From positions 16,115,146 to 16,179,145 of the forward strand of contig NC_084940.1 in assembly GCF_958298935.1 (NCBI RefSeq): a stretch of 64,000 nt of DNA. Reading direction: 5' to 3'. Within the stretch, counting starts at the first letter, position 1. Each line of letters opens with the position of its first letter. The translations under genes were made by a program, and so were the position numbers. Below the pieces are notes generated by a model. The model was not told the origin of the DNA, ran no database searches, and was given only the letters and a program-made list of their open reading frames with translations. Below, one piece after another: positions 34,767 through 45,140 of this stretch. The DNA is from Phragmites australis. Taxonomy: Eukaryota > Streptophyta > Magnoliopsida > Poales > Poaceae.

Positions 34767-36464
34767 CTACTCGCTGCTACCATCTTCCTCATCATCTTCT
34801 TCCTCGTCTTCACTTCCTTCGTTGCCATCAGAGGAATCGTCTTGAGCTTGTTGTTGAGAACTCTCGACTGCTGCTTGAGCTTCATCATACCATGCCCAAG
34901 GGTTCTCAACCTCAAAAGGTGCACTCTCCGCTTCATCTGACTCAATAGGAGAGCAAGGAGGTTGGAGATTCATGGATGTGTACATTTGTTTCTGACGATT
35001 CTCCATTTTCTTTAAGCGAGCACCTTGATCCTTGATTTGAGTGGCATTATGGGTGTAAATCTTGAAAATTGCTTTGAGAGCACTCTTGATGAAAGAAGAC
35101 CCTCGAGGAGGAGCGCGTCTCGAGGCAAACGGTCTTGAGCTAGGAGGAGCACGAGGAGGTGATGGAGATGGGGAGGGAGCTCGAATGTTCAAAGGCCTCA
35201 TTCTGTATGGTTCATGCTTAATCTCCTTTACAAAAGTCTTCTTGGATATCCTTTCAATGATAAACATGAGATAAGGGGCATATCCATAACTTTTTATGGG
35301 CGACTTGGATGTAAAAACAATTTTCTCCCAAAGAAAGTGAGCCACGCTGAAAGGAGCATGATCATTTGACATGGCTGCAAGGAGATTTCTGGAGATACTT
35401 TGAACTGTTGTTGCATCTCCACTCTTGGGCGCCAAGGTGAGCCGGAATAGGGAGTTCAAACATCGATAGAAAGGCCTCATCCCTGTGAGTTTTCCGAACT
35501 CAACTCGTCCATGATTTAGATACATGAACCCAATTTCTTCCAATGTCAGTTGATTCTCATTGTGAATTTGATCCTTGGAAGTATCTCTGGCATCTAGATG
35601 GAAGTAGTGAGCGAAGCCTCTGAAACTGATCCTGTATTTGACTCCCTCTGTCATCCAGTGCATAATGGGATTTTCACATCCCTCAAACCACACTGTGGCA
35701 TAGAATTGTGCGATAACCTCCTCGCGCCAATCATACCTGAAAGCCATAATATTTTTTACCCTTTTGCTCTCACAAGCTGCAATCACTTCAGTGAACACCG
35801 GGTCGTTCTTCCTGGCCATATAATCCCAATCAATCCATTGCATGGGAGTAATAGGCTTCTTCTTGGCCAAAATTACTGTCTCATAGAAGTCTGCCTGAAA
35901 GTCATTCCAGAAACGATAATCGGCAACATTCTTCTCAAAATCATATGGGTTGTTCAACCTTTCACTAACAACCCTTGATACATTCTTCATGTAGTTTACT
36001 GTCCTTTTTGGAGCATCAACAACAGAAGCAGTTCTCCGGGGTCTGTGAAGCTTTAAGGGTCCAATGACTTCATCAGCTTGTTCTTCTTCATTATCCTCGG
36101 ATTCAGATGAGTTATCTTGTGCAACACCTTTGCCTCTTTCTTCAGTAGAGGGCATTCTTCCTCGACCTCTTCCTGCAGTTACTTTGGCTGGCCCCTTTCC
36201 CCTTGCAGACTCTCGGCCTCACATAGCTTGAGATTTGGTTCGGCAGATGGTCACAAGGTCCCTGTCACAACTTCCAGCAACTCCGCCTTCCTCAATGTGA
36301 ATACCACCACTTGCGGCTATTTTGCGGACTCTTTCACCGCTAGCATGGCCGCTTCCACTATCTTCTGATTGGGCAGGAGCACTTGATTCTTGAGCACGGG
36401 GGTCACTTCTTTGTTTCTTCTTCCTCTCGAAAGTGCGACCCTTCTCAAAACGGTCTCCAGCCAT
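34767..36464 (-). pseudogene. Sirevirus env-like third ORF, one stop codon
   Basis: The ATG at 36464-36462 (MAGDRFEKGRTFERKKKQR) opens a 566-codon frame ending at 34767. It is interrupted only by TGA at 36221-36219 (codon 82), where CGA in a CpG is the likely ancestor. A downstream ATG at 36155 leaves 462 open residues. Visible parts are a basic N-terminus, an acidic Glu/Asp stretch, a globular middle (PYDFEKNVADYRFWNDF, QFYATVWFEG), a Pro/Arg-rich linker, a short coiled coil (IKDQGARLKKMENRQKQMY) and an acidic tail. I see no signal peptide, furin-like site or membrane anchor, so an envelope role is unsupported. A predicted intron ends 11 bases before the ATG. Confidence 0.75.
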
Positions 36465-36475
36465 TGCAAGAACAC

Positions 36476-36750
36476 CTAGAAGAAATGGAATGAACAAAGA
36501 ATTTTGAGGAAAAAAGGATTGGACAGGAAAAGCTGAAATTTCAGGCTGATACCGGAGTATCCGGTCTACACCGGATACTCCGGTCGGCCCCGACAGAAAA
36601 CCTAACCATCTAGGGTTTGGAAGATATGGCCAACTAGAGATGAAACAAGTTTGGGAATGGGTTCTAGAGGGTACTAGAAACTATTCTACCAAAGGAAAAC
36701 AACTCTAGACGAGAGCATTGAGAGATCGGAAAGATTGTTGAAAACGGTAC
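36476..36750 (-). other. Predicted intron upstream of the env-like ORF
   Basis: The donor is CTCAAAG|GTACCG at 36750 and the acceptor CTTCTAG| at 36476, preceded by a pyrimidine-rich tract (CATTTCTTCTAG). One dyad pair (36553/36572) lies inside. The old element has an intron at the same place. Confidence 0.5.
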
Positions 36751-36935
36751 CTTTGAGCTCAAATCCTCCGGGGATTTTTGAGAATAGGGATCTCCGAAGA
36801 TTCCGACCTTTAATCCAAGAGAGAAACATAGCAAGACTTGAAGATTCTTGGGTTCCTCTCAAAATCTCCGGAGAGAAGGTTGTTTAGAGAGAGGACAAGA
36901 GAATAGATGGGAAAAGATAACTGCTCGGGCTGGGG

Positions 36936-37162
36936 GAATATATAGAATTCTGGAGACACCGGAAACTCCGGTGTAGACCGGAGAGTCCGGTCCTGACACT
37001 TTTACCGGATACTCCGATGGAGACCGGAGACTCCGGTCCTGACACTTGTACCGGAGACTCCGGTGAATACCGGACTATCCGGTAACTGGAAACAAAACGG
37101 AATACAGCTGAGGCTGTGAACAGTGTCAGGTCCGGATACTCCGGTGAACACCGGACATTCCG
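36936..37162 (-). promoter_or_regulatory. Internal promoter-like block: four dyad pairs then a TATA-like box
   Basis: Dyad starts on + are 36960/36979, 37006/37025, 37052/37071 and 37133/37152, each pair exactly 19 bp apart. Just downstream on the - strand is CTATATATTCCCCC (TATA core 36936-36945), matching the LTR arrangement of dyads, TATA and a C run. A CT-rich leader, predicted intron and the env-like ATG follow. No part of the coding region of pol extends here. I infer an internal promoter for the third ORF. Confidence 0.6.
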
Positions 37163-37426
37163 GGACCTGGAACTGTCACAGCAAGATTTAGAGCTGAAGA
37201 ATTGGGAAAAAGATTTTCTGGAAGGAAGATGTTGGACAAGAGGATTAATTTGTCAAATGTGATCAGCCAATCAAGCATCATTACATAACTATGATCACAA
37301 GTTACAAATTATGATCGAGAGATCAAAAAATCCAAATAATTTTGAGAAAAACACTCAAAATGCAGTTTTCGCAAACTCTTAACTAGAAAAGCTATAAATC
37401 TACAACAATCAAGTGTATGCAACAGT

Positions 37427-37717
37427 TCAAGCCACGTTCCGAGAATCTAGGATATTTAATTCACTTCTCAACTCACAAAACCTTTGCTCATCTAGTGGTT
37501 TAGTGAGGATATCGGCTAATTGTTTTTCGGTTCTCACATGGCGAATGTCAATATCCCCTTTTGTTGCATGATCTCTCAAGAAATGGTGTCTAATATCTAT
37601 GTGCTTGATTCTTGAGTGTTGTACGGGATTGTTGGCTATTTTGATGGCACTCTCATTATCACATAAAAGTGGAATTTTGGGAGTTTTGAGGCCATAGTCT
37701 CTTAGAGTTTGCTTCAT
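37427..37717 (-). pseudogene. RNase H C-terminal part and end of pol
   Basis: The 96-residue open end of pol contains LCDNESAIKIANNPV, ADILTKPLDE and the usual SELNILDSRNV ending. It is cut off from the upstream frame by a TAG directly before the Met at 37717, where the family normally has Trp (TGG to TAG). It is in the same frame as the preceding ORF. Confidence 0.85.
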
Positions 37718-39949
37718 CTATAGGAGTTGAGCACAACATGCTCCCGCGGCAACATATTCAGCTTCGGCAGTGGATAGAGCTACGGAGTTTTGTTTCTTGG
37801 ATGACCATGACACTAAGGACCTACCCAAGAATTGGCAAGTTCCCGAAGTGCTTTTTCTATCCACCTTACAACCGGCATAATCGGAGTCCGAATAGCCGAT
37901 AAGGTCGAAGGATGACCCTTTTGGATACCAAAGCCCAAGGTATGGAGTATGAACTAAATATCGAAGAATCCTCTTAACGGCCATTAAATGGCACTCTTTG
38001 GGAGCGGCTTGAAATCTTGCACACATGCACACACTAAGCATGATATCGGGCCTAGATGCACATAAATAAAGCAAAGATCCAATCATGGAACGATATACCT
38101 TTTGATCCACACTTTTGCCTTCTCTATTGAGATCAAGATGTCCATTAGCTTGCATGGGCGTTTTGATTGGTTTGGCATTCTCCATGTCAAATTTCTTGAG
38201 CATATCTTTGATGTACTTGGTTTGACAAATGAAGGTTCCTTCCTTGAGTTGCTTGATTTGAAATCCGAGAAAGAACTTCAATTCTCCCATCATGGACATC
38301 TCAAACCTCCTTGTCATGATCCTACTAAAATCTTCACAAAATTGTTGATTAGTAGAACCAAATATAATGTCATCGACATATATTTGGCAAACAAATAAAT
38401 CATTATCAACATTCTTAGTAAAGAGAGTAGAGTCGGCTTTGCCTATTTCAAAGCCCTTTTTGACAAGAAAATCCCTAAGGCATTCATACCATGCTCTAGG
38501 AGCTTGTTTTAGCCCATAGAGCGCCTTATGGAGTTTAAAAACATGCTCGGGATGTTTGGGATCTTCAAAGCCGGGCGGTTGCTCCACATACACCAATTCG
38601 GAGATTGGTCCATTTAGAAATGTGCTCTTCACGTCCATTTGATATAACTTGAAATCATGGTGAGTAGCATAGGCTAATAAAATACGAATTGACTCTAGCC
38701 TAGCTACGGGAGCGTATGTCTCACCAAAATCCAAACCTTCGATTTGAGTGAATCCTTGAGCAACCAAACGAGCTTTGTTCCTTGTTACTATCCCATTTTC
38801 ATCTTGTTTGTTGCGGAAGACCCATTTTGTCCCAATCACATTTTGTTTTGGCCTTTCCACCAAAGACCAAACTTCATTTCTTTTAAAGTTGTTCAATTCT
38901 TCTTGCATAGCCATTATCCAATCCGGATCATCAAGCGCTTCTTCTACCTTCAAAGGTTCCAAAGAGGAAACAAAAGAGTAAAATTCACAAAAATTTACAA
39001 TTCTTGAACGAGTAGTTACCCCCTTTTGTATATCACCAAGGATATTGTCCACGGGGTGATCTCTTTGGATACTTTGATGAACACGTGGATGTGGCACTTG
39101 TGATTGATGTTGGATGTCTTCCACTTCATTATTCAAGAAATTGTTCGGATCTTCATGGTCTTGATGTTGATCTTGTGATCTCTTGTCGTCTTGATCTTGG
39201 GTTGACGTTGATGGTTCAACTTGCATTGATGAAGATGGTTGATCCCTATCGATTTGAGCTTCTTGAGTCTTTTCTTGTTCTAAGGGCTTGATTTCGCCAA
39301 TTGCTATCTTCTTGATTGCTTCGCTTGGTATTTCTTCATCACCTAAAACATTTGTATCCACTTGCTCCACTTGGGAGCCATTAGATTCATCAAATGTTAC
39401 GTCTCTCGCAATTTCAACACATCCGGTGGTTTTGTTGAAAATGCGGTAGGCGTAGGCATTTGAACCATAACCAAGCATAAACCCTTCATCTACCTTTGGA
39501 GCAAATTTAGAACTTCTAGATTTCTTGTTTAAAATAAAGCATTTGCTACCAAAAACTTTAAAATAGGAAACATTTGGCTTGTTACCGGTTAGAAGCTCAT
39601 ATGAAGTTTTGTTCAACAACTTGTGTAAATATAACCGGTTGATGGCATGGCATGCGGTGTTGATTGCTTCCACCCAAAATTGATCCGATACTTTGTATTC
39701 ATCAAGCATTGTTCTTGCGGATTCAATTAGAGTCCTATTCTTTCTTTCGACCACTCCATTTTGTTGAGGGGAGTATGGAGCCGAGAACTCATGCTTGATT
39801 CCTTCTTCATCAAGAAACTCTTCAACTTGTATGTTCTTGAATTCGCTTCCATTGTCGCTTCTAACTCTCTTGATCTTTACTTCGAATTCATTTTGTGCTC
39901 TTCTCACAAACTTCTTGAGAATGGCTTGAGTTTCGCTTTTATCATGCAA
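37718..39949 (-). pseudogene. Integrase (C-terminal two thirds), reverse transcriptase and RNase H N-terminal part
   Basis: There are 743 open residues. The integrase core keeps the second Asp (VRSDNGSEF) and the Glu ([10 protein letters not shown]); the first Asp lies in the upstream ORF. RT blocks are all present: [46 protein letters not shown] and the YVDD box. RNase H starts with YSDSDYAGC and has STAEAEYVA. The left neighbour frame is lost by a deletion around 39945-39985. The right end is the amber at about 37718. RT itself looks intact. Confidence 0.88.
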
Positions 39950-40612
39950 GAAGAATACCTCCGATACTTATATAAGTGATTGGCCCAAATAAGTCCATGT
40001 GAAGAAGTTCCAATGGTCTTGAAGTGGTCATCACATTCTTCAAGGGATGAGATGCTCCAACTTGCTTTCCCGCTTGGCATGCACTACAAACTCTATTTTT
40101 CTCAAAAGTCACATTCGTTAGTCCTAGAATATGTTCGCCCTTTTGAAGTTTGGACAAATTCCTCATGCCAACATGAGCAAGTCGGCGATGCCAAAGCCAA
40201 CCCATGCTAGACTTAGCCATCAAGCAAGTTTTAGGCATCACTCCATCCGTTGAAAAATCAACAAGATAGAGTTTACCCTTCAACTTGCCGGTGAAGACCA
40301 TAGAGGCGTCCTCCCTTCTAGAGACGACCACACTCTCATTTGTAAAAAGACAATTATAACCAATTTCACATAATTGAGATACGGATAATAAGTTGTAATT
40401 GAGTGATTTTACTAACAAGACATTTGAAATGGAAGTATCATTTGAGATGGCAATTTTACCTAGTCCCATTACCTCTCCTTTTCCATTATCGTCAAAGATG
40501 ATGTTTTCATGAGGTCCTCCATTTTCTTCAAATGAGGAGAACATACTCTTTTCTCCGGTCATATGATTGGTACATCCGCTATCAATGACCCAACTTGATC
40601 CACCGGAGGAGT
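39942..40612 (-). pseudogene. Protease, pre-integrase finger and integrase N-terminus
   Basis: The protease catalytic Asp-Ser-Gly (context VIDSGCTNHM) lies near 40575-40590 just before the open stretch that starts at 40562. Then come NVLLVKSLNYNLLSV, the HHCC finger (LWHRRLAHVGM and CSACQAGK) and the first integrase Asp in LLHMDLFGP. After ITYISIGG the family's following beta-strand segment with its VDDYSRY motif is missing and the frame shifts, ending the ORF. Upstream, frameshifting 1-base changes and a TAG separate it from gag. Confidence 0.82.
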
Positions 40613-40629
40613 ATGCCTACAAAACAAAG

Positions 40630-42819
40630 TTATGCCTTTATTTTTGGTACCCAAATTTGTTTGGGTCCTTTAGCGTTAGTCACAAGCACTTTTGGCACCC
40701 ACACATTCCCTTTTACAATTCTATCTCTTGTGCGGGGACCAACATAGAGAGCAACCACTTTACCACGGTGGTCTCTCTTTAGCATGTATGAAGCATAAAA
40801 GGAACATTGGGGGGCATGAGCCTTCGGTTGCCTTGTTTGAGTAGGGTGATCAACTTGTTTGCCTCCTTTGACAAACTTGAGGCATTCCACTCCATTCAAT
40901 ACCACACGATCATTTGGCTTGTTTGTATATTGGTCAAAACTAAGACCTCTCGTTTGCTTATTGTCTTTGGCTTGAATAGTCTTGTAAAGTGCATCCTTTG
41001 ACTTATAAGTTTTGATGCACCCATATTTGACCAAAGTATTTAGCCTCTCATTTTCCTTTTGTAATGCTTGCAAGGATTCAATATTAGTTGTACAAGCATT
41101 CATTTCAAGGTTAGAACAACGAGAACATCCATTGCTAGTAGATGCATTAGATAGTAAATTTGCTTCACTAGAGTTAGAAGAGCCTTTCTTAAGAATATCA
41201 ATTTGTGTTTCAAGAGTTCTATAATTTTCATCTAAACAAGATAATTTCTCTTGAAGCAAGAAATTGTTACTCTTAAGATCGGCAATTGAGGAATTGGCTA
41301 AATCACAATCTTTAGACAATTTCTCAACTTTTTCTTTCTCTTTAGCAAAGAGCTCCTCGAGTTCAAGGTTTCTCTCCTTTTCAAGGATGAGCAAGTCTTC
41401 TTGTCTCTCAAGGGTCTCTTTATGACTATCTATTGTATCCATTAGCTCCTTTATTTTAGCCATGACATTTTTATTCAAACCTTTGAACAAATTATCACAA
41501 TCACTATCATACTCACTATCACTATCTAGGAGCTTGGATTGAAATTTTACCTTGCGGTTCTTGGCCATGAAGCATTTTGGGGAGTCTCCATCATCATCAT
41601 CATCATCATCATCACTCATTAAGAGTGATTTTCTTGGTGTAAGCTCATGAATAGCAATGGTGGCGACTCTTTCATCATCGGAGTCCGAGTCGGAGTTGGA
41701 ATCCCACTCTTCTCCAATATGTGCTTGACCCGAATATTTCTTCTTGTACATCTTGTTCTTGTCTTTCTTGTATGACTTGACTTTATTGTCTTCTTTGTCC
41801 TTTCCCTTCTTCTTGTTTGGACAATCGGCTATAAAGCGACCAATTTCGCCACATTCATAGCATGCCCTTCTTGATATTCTCTTCTTGGGCATGTCTCTCT
41901 TGTACTTTGAATAGCCTCCTTTTCTCATGAATTTCTTGAACCTTTTCACAAAAAACGCCATTTCTTCATCTTCGGAGCTTTCATCATCACTTGTGCTTGA
42001 TTCTTGGACTTGCTTGCTTTTGCTTGCCTTGAGTGCAATTTCTTTATGCCTTGAGGTTGAGCTTTGTTTAGCATGAATCTTCACTTCATTAGCTTCTTCT
42101 TCCATGAGCTCATGAGCAAGAATCCTTCCAAGCACATCACTTGGTGTGAGCCTCTTGTAATCTCTTCTCTCACGGAGGAGCGTCACCAAAGTGGGATTTC
42201 TAGGAGCAAATGCTCTAAGTAGTCTCTTGACCACTTTGTGATCATCAATGTCCTCGCTTCCAAGTCCTCTTAGCTTGTTCACAAGCACCATCATCCGATC
42301 ATACATTGCTTGAGGAGTTTCATGATCCTCCATCACAAATCTTCCTAGCTTTCCCTCAAGCAATTCTATTTTGGATTCTCTCACACTTGTAGTCCCTTCA
42401 TGAGCAACTTGAAGTGTGTCCCAAATTTGCTTAGCTTCCTCAAGTCCATCCACTTTGTTGAATTCCTCCGGACTCAAGGCACTAAGCAACACACTTGTAG
42501 CTTGAGCATTGCGATGCATATTTTGTTCTTCACTTGAGGTGAGCTCTTGGTCTTCCTCCGGCAGCTCAAAACCTGTGCAAACAATCTTCCAAATACTTGG
42601 ATGAAGAGAAATTAAGTGCATTTTCATTTTGTGCCTCCAAGCGGCATAATGTGTACCATCGAAGAATGGTGCACGTCCGGAAGGCACGGAAATGTAATTG
42701 CTAGAAGAATTCAAACGATCATAATTGAAAGGAATCTCACTTCCCTTTCCTTTACCATTACCATCATCACTTCTTGATGGATCATCTTTGGGACCCCTCG
42801 GACTTCCGGATGTCGACAT
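40630..42819 (-). CDS. Sirevirus Gag, open reading frame, 729 aa
   Basis: The ATG at 42819 (MSTSGSPRGPKDD) was chosen because nothing upstream starts with ATG. The order is a copia Gag N-terminus (FDGTHYAAWRHKMKMHL), the UBN2/capsid-like domain (EEFNKVDGLEEAKQIWDTLQ), a Lys-rich linker, a zinc knuckle (about residues 320-335), an acidic run of eight Asp coded by GAT repeats (about 41592-41617), a long Glu/Lys/Leu coiled coil (about residues 455-560) and a basic C-terminus. The knuckle reads CYECGEIGRFIADC, with Arg where the Zn-binding His belongs. Gag would form the particle and bind element RNA. It is the only open structural gene of the element. Confidence 0.88.
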   Translation of the reverse strand: MSTSGSPRGPKDDPSRSDDGNGKGKGSEIPFNYDRLNSSSNYISVPSGRAPFFDGTHYAAWRHKMKMHLISLHPSIWKIVCTGFELPEEDQELTSSEEQNMHRNAQATSVLLSALSPEEFNKVDGLEEAKQIWDTLQVAHEGTTSVRESKIELLEGKLGRFVMEDHETPQAMYDRMMVLVNKLRGLGSEDIDDHKVVKRLLRAFAPRNPTLVTLLRERRDYKRLTPSDVLGRILAHELMEEEANEVKIHAKQSSTSRHKEIALKASKSKQVQESSTSDDESSEDEEMAFFVKRFKKFMRKGGYSKYKRDMPKKRISRRACYECGEIGRFIADCPNKKKGKDKEDNKVKSYKKDKNKMYKKKYSGQAHIGEEWDSNSDSDSDDERVATIAIHELTPRKSLLMSDDDDDDDDGDSPKCFMAKNRKVKFQSKLLDSDSEYDSDCDNLFKGLNKNVMAKIKELMDTIDSHKETLERQEDLLILEKERNLELEELFAKEKEKVEKLSKDCDLANSSIADLKSNNFLLQEKLSCLDENYRTLETQIDILKKGSSNSSEANLLSNASTSNGCSRCSNLEMNACTTNIESLQALQKENERLNTLVKYGCIKTYKSKDALYKTIQAKDNKQTRGLSFDQYTNKPNDRVVLNGVECLKFVKGGKQVDHPTQTRQPKAHAPQCSFYASYMLKRDHRGKVVALYVGPRTRDRIVKGNVWVPKVLVTNAKGPKQIWVPKIKA

Positions 42820-42858
42820 AATGATTACCTCCAAGCGGTGAAGTCTTGTAGGAGGTTA

Positions 42859-42871
42859 GGCTCTGATACCA
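42859..42871 (-). promoter_or_regulatory. Primer binding site of the young Sirevirus
   Basis: On the - strand TGGTATCAGAGCC begins two bases after the end of the 5' LTR. It is the standard initiator tRNA-Met site of copia elements. Confidence 0.93.
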
Positions 42872-42873
42872 AT

Positions 42874-44483
42874 TGAAAGTGCCTAGAGGGGGGGTGAATA
42901 GGCTTTTCTAAAAATTAAAACTAAAAACAGCGGATTAAACTCTCGGATACTCCGGTGAAGTCCGGATACTCCGGTATGGTCCGGAGTATCCGGTCTAGTC
43001 CGGAGTCTCCGGCCTGACAGGAAATTTCAGAATAAATTTGAACTAAAGGCCACAGCTAGATTCTAAGAGTTGCACTAGGTCAAGTAGATATTACTAAGCT
43101 AGAATAACAATTAAAACTAGCAAGATTGATACTATAGCAATTTAAATGACAAATTACCAAATGCACACGATCAAGTAAGTTTCACAAGTAAGAACACGAG
43201 AATATATCCCGGAGTTCGGCCACCTCACAAAGAAGTGCCTACGTCTCCGTTGAGGAGCTCACAAAGAGCCGGGTCTTCTCCAACCCTATCCTCTTCTAGC
43301 GACCACAAAGATCAAGCTAGAAATTCTTACTCAATATGAAGATGCTTACAAACTTCCCGAGGCACACCACAAGTTTTGGTTGCTCTTCGGGCGACTTCTT
43401 TCCTTCTAGAAACCCAAAGCTTCAAAGGAGATGATCGCAGTGAATGCTCGATGAAGAAATCAATGCTCAAGTGGCTTGAACCCTCTCCAAACACACACTC
43501 TCAAATTTGTGCAAATTTGGCTCTAGGGATGATTGGAGAGGCTTTGAATGCTCTTAAAGTGCTCAAGAGGTCTCAAGGAAACCAGCCACAGCAAGCTCTA
43601 AATGCTATGGAGAGAGGGGGCATTTATAGCCCTCTCTCACAGACTAGCCGTTACTGTTTTTGTCAGAGCTTACCGGAGTATCCGGTGTACACCGGAGTCT
43701 CCGGTCCTATTTCCAAAAACGGCGTCAGAACGGTCACGAATGTGTCAGAACTAGCCGTTACAGTTCTGTTTAATTACCGGAGTCTCCGGTGAACACCGGA
43801 GTCTCCGGTCCTGACAGATTTTCCAAAACAGACTAAGTCCGGAGACTAGCCGGATCCTCCGGCATCTCCAGGTACCGGAGTATCCGGTGAACACCGGAGA
43901 CTCCGGTCTTTACTACTTTTTATCAAAAAGATTAAAAGCTAACCGAGAGCCTCTGCCGGAGTCTACCTCGGAGACTCCGACTGCACACAAAACATTTTAC
44001 CGGAGTATCCGGTGAACACCGGAGACTCCGGTCTTTTTCTTGAAAAGATTAAACCGTAACCGAGACTCTCTGCCGGAGGCTAGCTCGGAGACTCCGGCTG
44101 AACGCTGAGTACCGGAGTATCCGGTGAACACCGGAGACTCCGGACTCTGAAGATTTTTTAGAAAGAGTTTCGTGTCCGTGAGTGAATGTGTCTCTCAATT
44201 GGGTGATTCTAAAGGATCTCTTGAGCATTGAGACACTAATCAAGCAAATGAATTCATCCATCTAAGAAAAAATCTATCCTAGACTCAATTTCAAAAGTAA
44301 AAAGAATTTAAGCCCTATCTTGTATCCTTCGTTGATTCTTCAATTGTTTCGACGGGCGTCAAACGTCATTTACCTTCACAACTAATGCTCATACCTGTTC
44401 AATACTCACAAAGCATGTTAGTTCTTTAATCGTTTTGTCATCAATAAGCCAAAACCCACTTAGGGGGCCTAGATGCACTTTCA
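42874..44483 (-). repeat. 5' LTR of the young Sirevirus (right copy)
   Basis: It is 1610 bp and near-identical to 32737-34346. The differences I see are in CTTTTCT[A/G]AAA, ATCAAT[G/A]CTC, CACGAA[T/C]GTG and GAGAGC[C/T]TCT. It carries the same TATA box and dyad arrays. Confidence 0.95.
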
Positions 44484-44488
44484 TGATC

Positions 44489-45140
44489 CGATGGCTTCAT
44501 CGGAAGGTTAGCAACGGATGTTCCGGTGCTCATCAGATTAATGCATCAAACTATTTGTGCAGAGGCACTATTTCTAGAGATCAAGGCTGCCATGTGCACT
44601 AGATGTTCCAGTGTTGACTTTCAAACCTCGTCCGGTGAGTGTTGCCGTACAATACTGGCACATGATATTAAGAGGTAAGGATTTGAATGTCAACGGATCA
44701 TCCGATGTTGGCAATTTTCCTGCTCCAGGGGGTAATGGGTAGTTTGGCTCATAGGGCTATAAATATGCCCCATCTGCACCTTTAAAATTCTCTTGAACCC
44801 TCTCCGTGCCTTTAAAATCTTCTTGGCTAGTCATTGAGCTCATTTACATCCTTGGAGAGTCAAGAGGAAGAAAAAGTACTTGAGTGATTTTTTAAGCTCC
44901 TTAATTGCAAGATTAAGGATATCATTTGTGTTAGGAAAATATCTAGTGTGCATCCATCAATCTCTTTGGCTTAGATTAGATATTGTTACTCTTGGTGATT
45001 GGTGACATCTAGATAGCTTGGTGGCATGTGATTTGGTGAGCTTCATGGTGGAGTAATTGTTGAAGTCCTAAGGTGAACATGTATTAGTTGGAAGTCCACC
45101 AATCTGAAGTGGAGCAAGACTACCACTAGAGAGCACTTGG
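44489..45140 (+). repeat. Right half of the Sirevirus-type LTR that received the young element
   Basis: It continues 31966-32736 after the target duplication. Degenerate dyads run to 44710, followed by a TATA box with C run (GGCTATAAATATGCCCC, 44755-44771) and an R/U5-like region. The normal LTR end (about TTTCA) is missing; the sequence is cut at about 45140 by the next repeat. Confidence 0.75.

Larger units (their letters stand above)
32737..44483 (-). mobile_element. Young Sirevirus-type LTR retrotransposon, complete structure
   Basis: It is 11.75 kb with two 1610-bp LTRs (TGAAAGTGC...CTTTCA) and the 5-bp target duplication TGATC at 32732-32736 and 44484-44488. On the - strand the order is LTR, primer site, gag, protease, integrase, RT, RNase H, spacer with dyad arrays, env-like ORF, polypurine tract, LTR. 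By eye the LTRs differ at four places. Taking the commonly used grass rate of 1.3e-8 per site per year, that is of the order of 0.1 million years. gag is open, but pol has at least four lesions and the env-like ORF has one stop. Confidence 0.95.

Noticed and set aside
34767..36464. A true envelope glycoprotein
   Set aside because: No signal peptide, membrane anchor, cleavage site or Cys-rich surface pattern is visible; the protein is highly charged.
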